The notes under the pieces were generated by a model. The model was not told the origin of the DNA. It searched no databases and saw only the letters and a list, made by a program, of their open reading frames with translations. A stretch of 64,000 nt of DNA from assembly GCF_013299165.1 (NCBI RefSeq), contig NZ_JAAFKD010000028.1, positions 18,093 through 82,092 of the forward strand, given 5' to 3'. Numbering within the stretch: position 1 is the first letter of the stretch; the number at the start of each line of letters is the position of its first letter. The stretch is from Microcoleus sp. bin38.metabat.b11b12b14.051. Its GTDB lineage: Bacteria > Cyanobacteriota > Cyanobacteriia > Cyanobacteriales > Microcoleaceae. The translations under genes were made by a program, and so were the position numbers. Shown here one piece after another: positions 63,986 to 64,000 of this stretch.

Positions 63986-64000
63986 ACTGCCGCCAATTCG

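Overview
The window looks like the chromosome of a filamentous, non-heterocystous cyanobacterium of the Oscillatoriales (Microcoleus/Oscillatoria-like). Support comes from abundant HIP1 octamers (GCGATCGC) and their cores, a canonical aldehyde-deformylating oxygenase plus acyl-ACP reductase pair, cyanobacterial families (DUF1822, XisI, Uma2, DUF4112, CHAT-TPR), and intergenic regions full of short palindromic repeats. The genus is an inference; no rRNA or tRNA gene was recognised.

Layout. 1-7.2 kb: a translationally coupled DUF1822 / CHAT protease-like / FecR-like-TPR operon, facing a secreted TPR-CHAT protein. 7.5-13.4 kb: small accessory genes (secreted and membrane hypotheticals, orphan xisI, a PIN toxin and its antitoxin, a gene pair split by a 33-bp repeat, an RHH protein, a Uma2 nuclease, DUF429). 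13.7-25.1 kb: alpha-glucan phosphorylase, a PAS-GGDEF-EAL sensor, an M28 peptidase and an FHA-FHA-ABCG transporter. 25.7-38.2 kb: SRPBCC and EVE proteins, then glucokinase, a glycogen-debranching-type glucosidase, TreZ, TreY and DnaK. With the phosphorylase upstream, this is a glycogen-breakdown and trehalose-synthesis neighbourhood, plausibly used in desiccation or osmotic stress. 38.6-43.3 kb: DUF4112, a candidate structured leader before a small conserved protein, and three adjacent genes sharing coiled-coil, 'QP' and Gly-rich modules. One of the three carries a pentapeptide scaffold with a ~350-bp hexanucleotide microsatellite. 43.5-53.4 kb: a GIY-YIG protein, a large palindrome array, an orphan MalG-type permease, then the hydrocarbon/fatty-acid block ado, aar, (terB), accA, SDR, folE. 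53.5-64 kb: decayed IS1634-family elements with an ISL3-family copy between them, then three arrays of a palindromic repeat. Those arrays surround an M23-RTX protein, a small hydrophilic protein, an NB-ARC/TPR (NLR-like) protein and a RAYT (REP-associated tyrosine transposase).

The strongest leads for new biology are: (1) the RAYT sitting inside arrays of a composite palindrome that is also scattered through the window; (2) the three-gene module-sharing cassette, whose Gly-rich motif resembles prion-like signalling motifs and whose pentapeptide member has lost its C-terminal domain at a repeat insertion; (3) the coding hexanucleotide microsatellite, which lengthens a hydrophobic Ala/Val/Gly segment without shifting frame; (4) the two-CHAT locus. 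Functional statements rest on motif recognition by eye; no database search was run.
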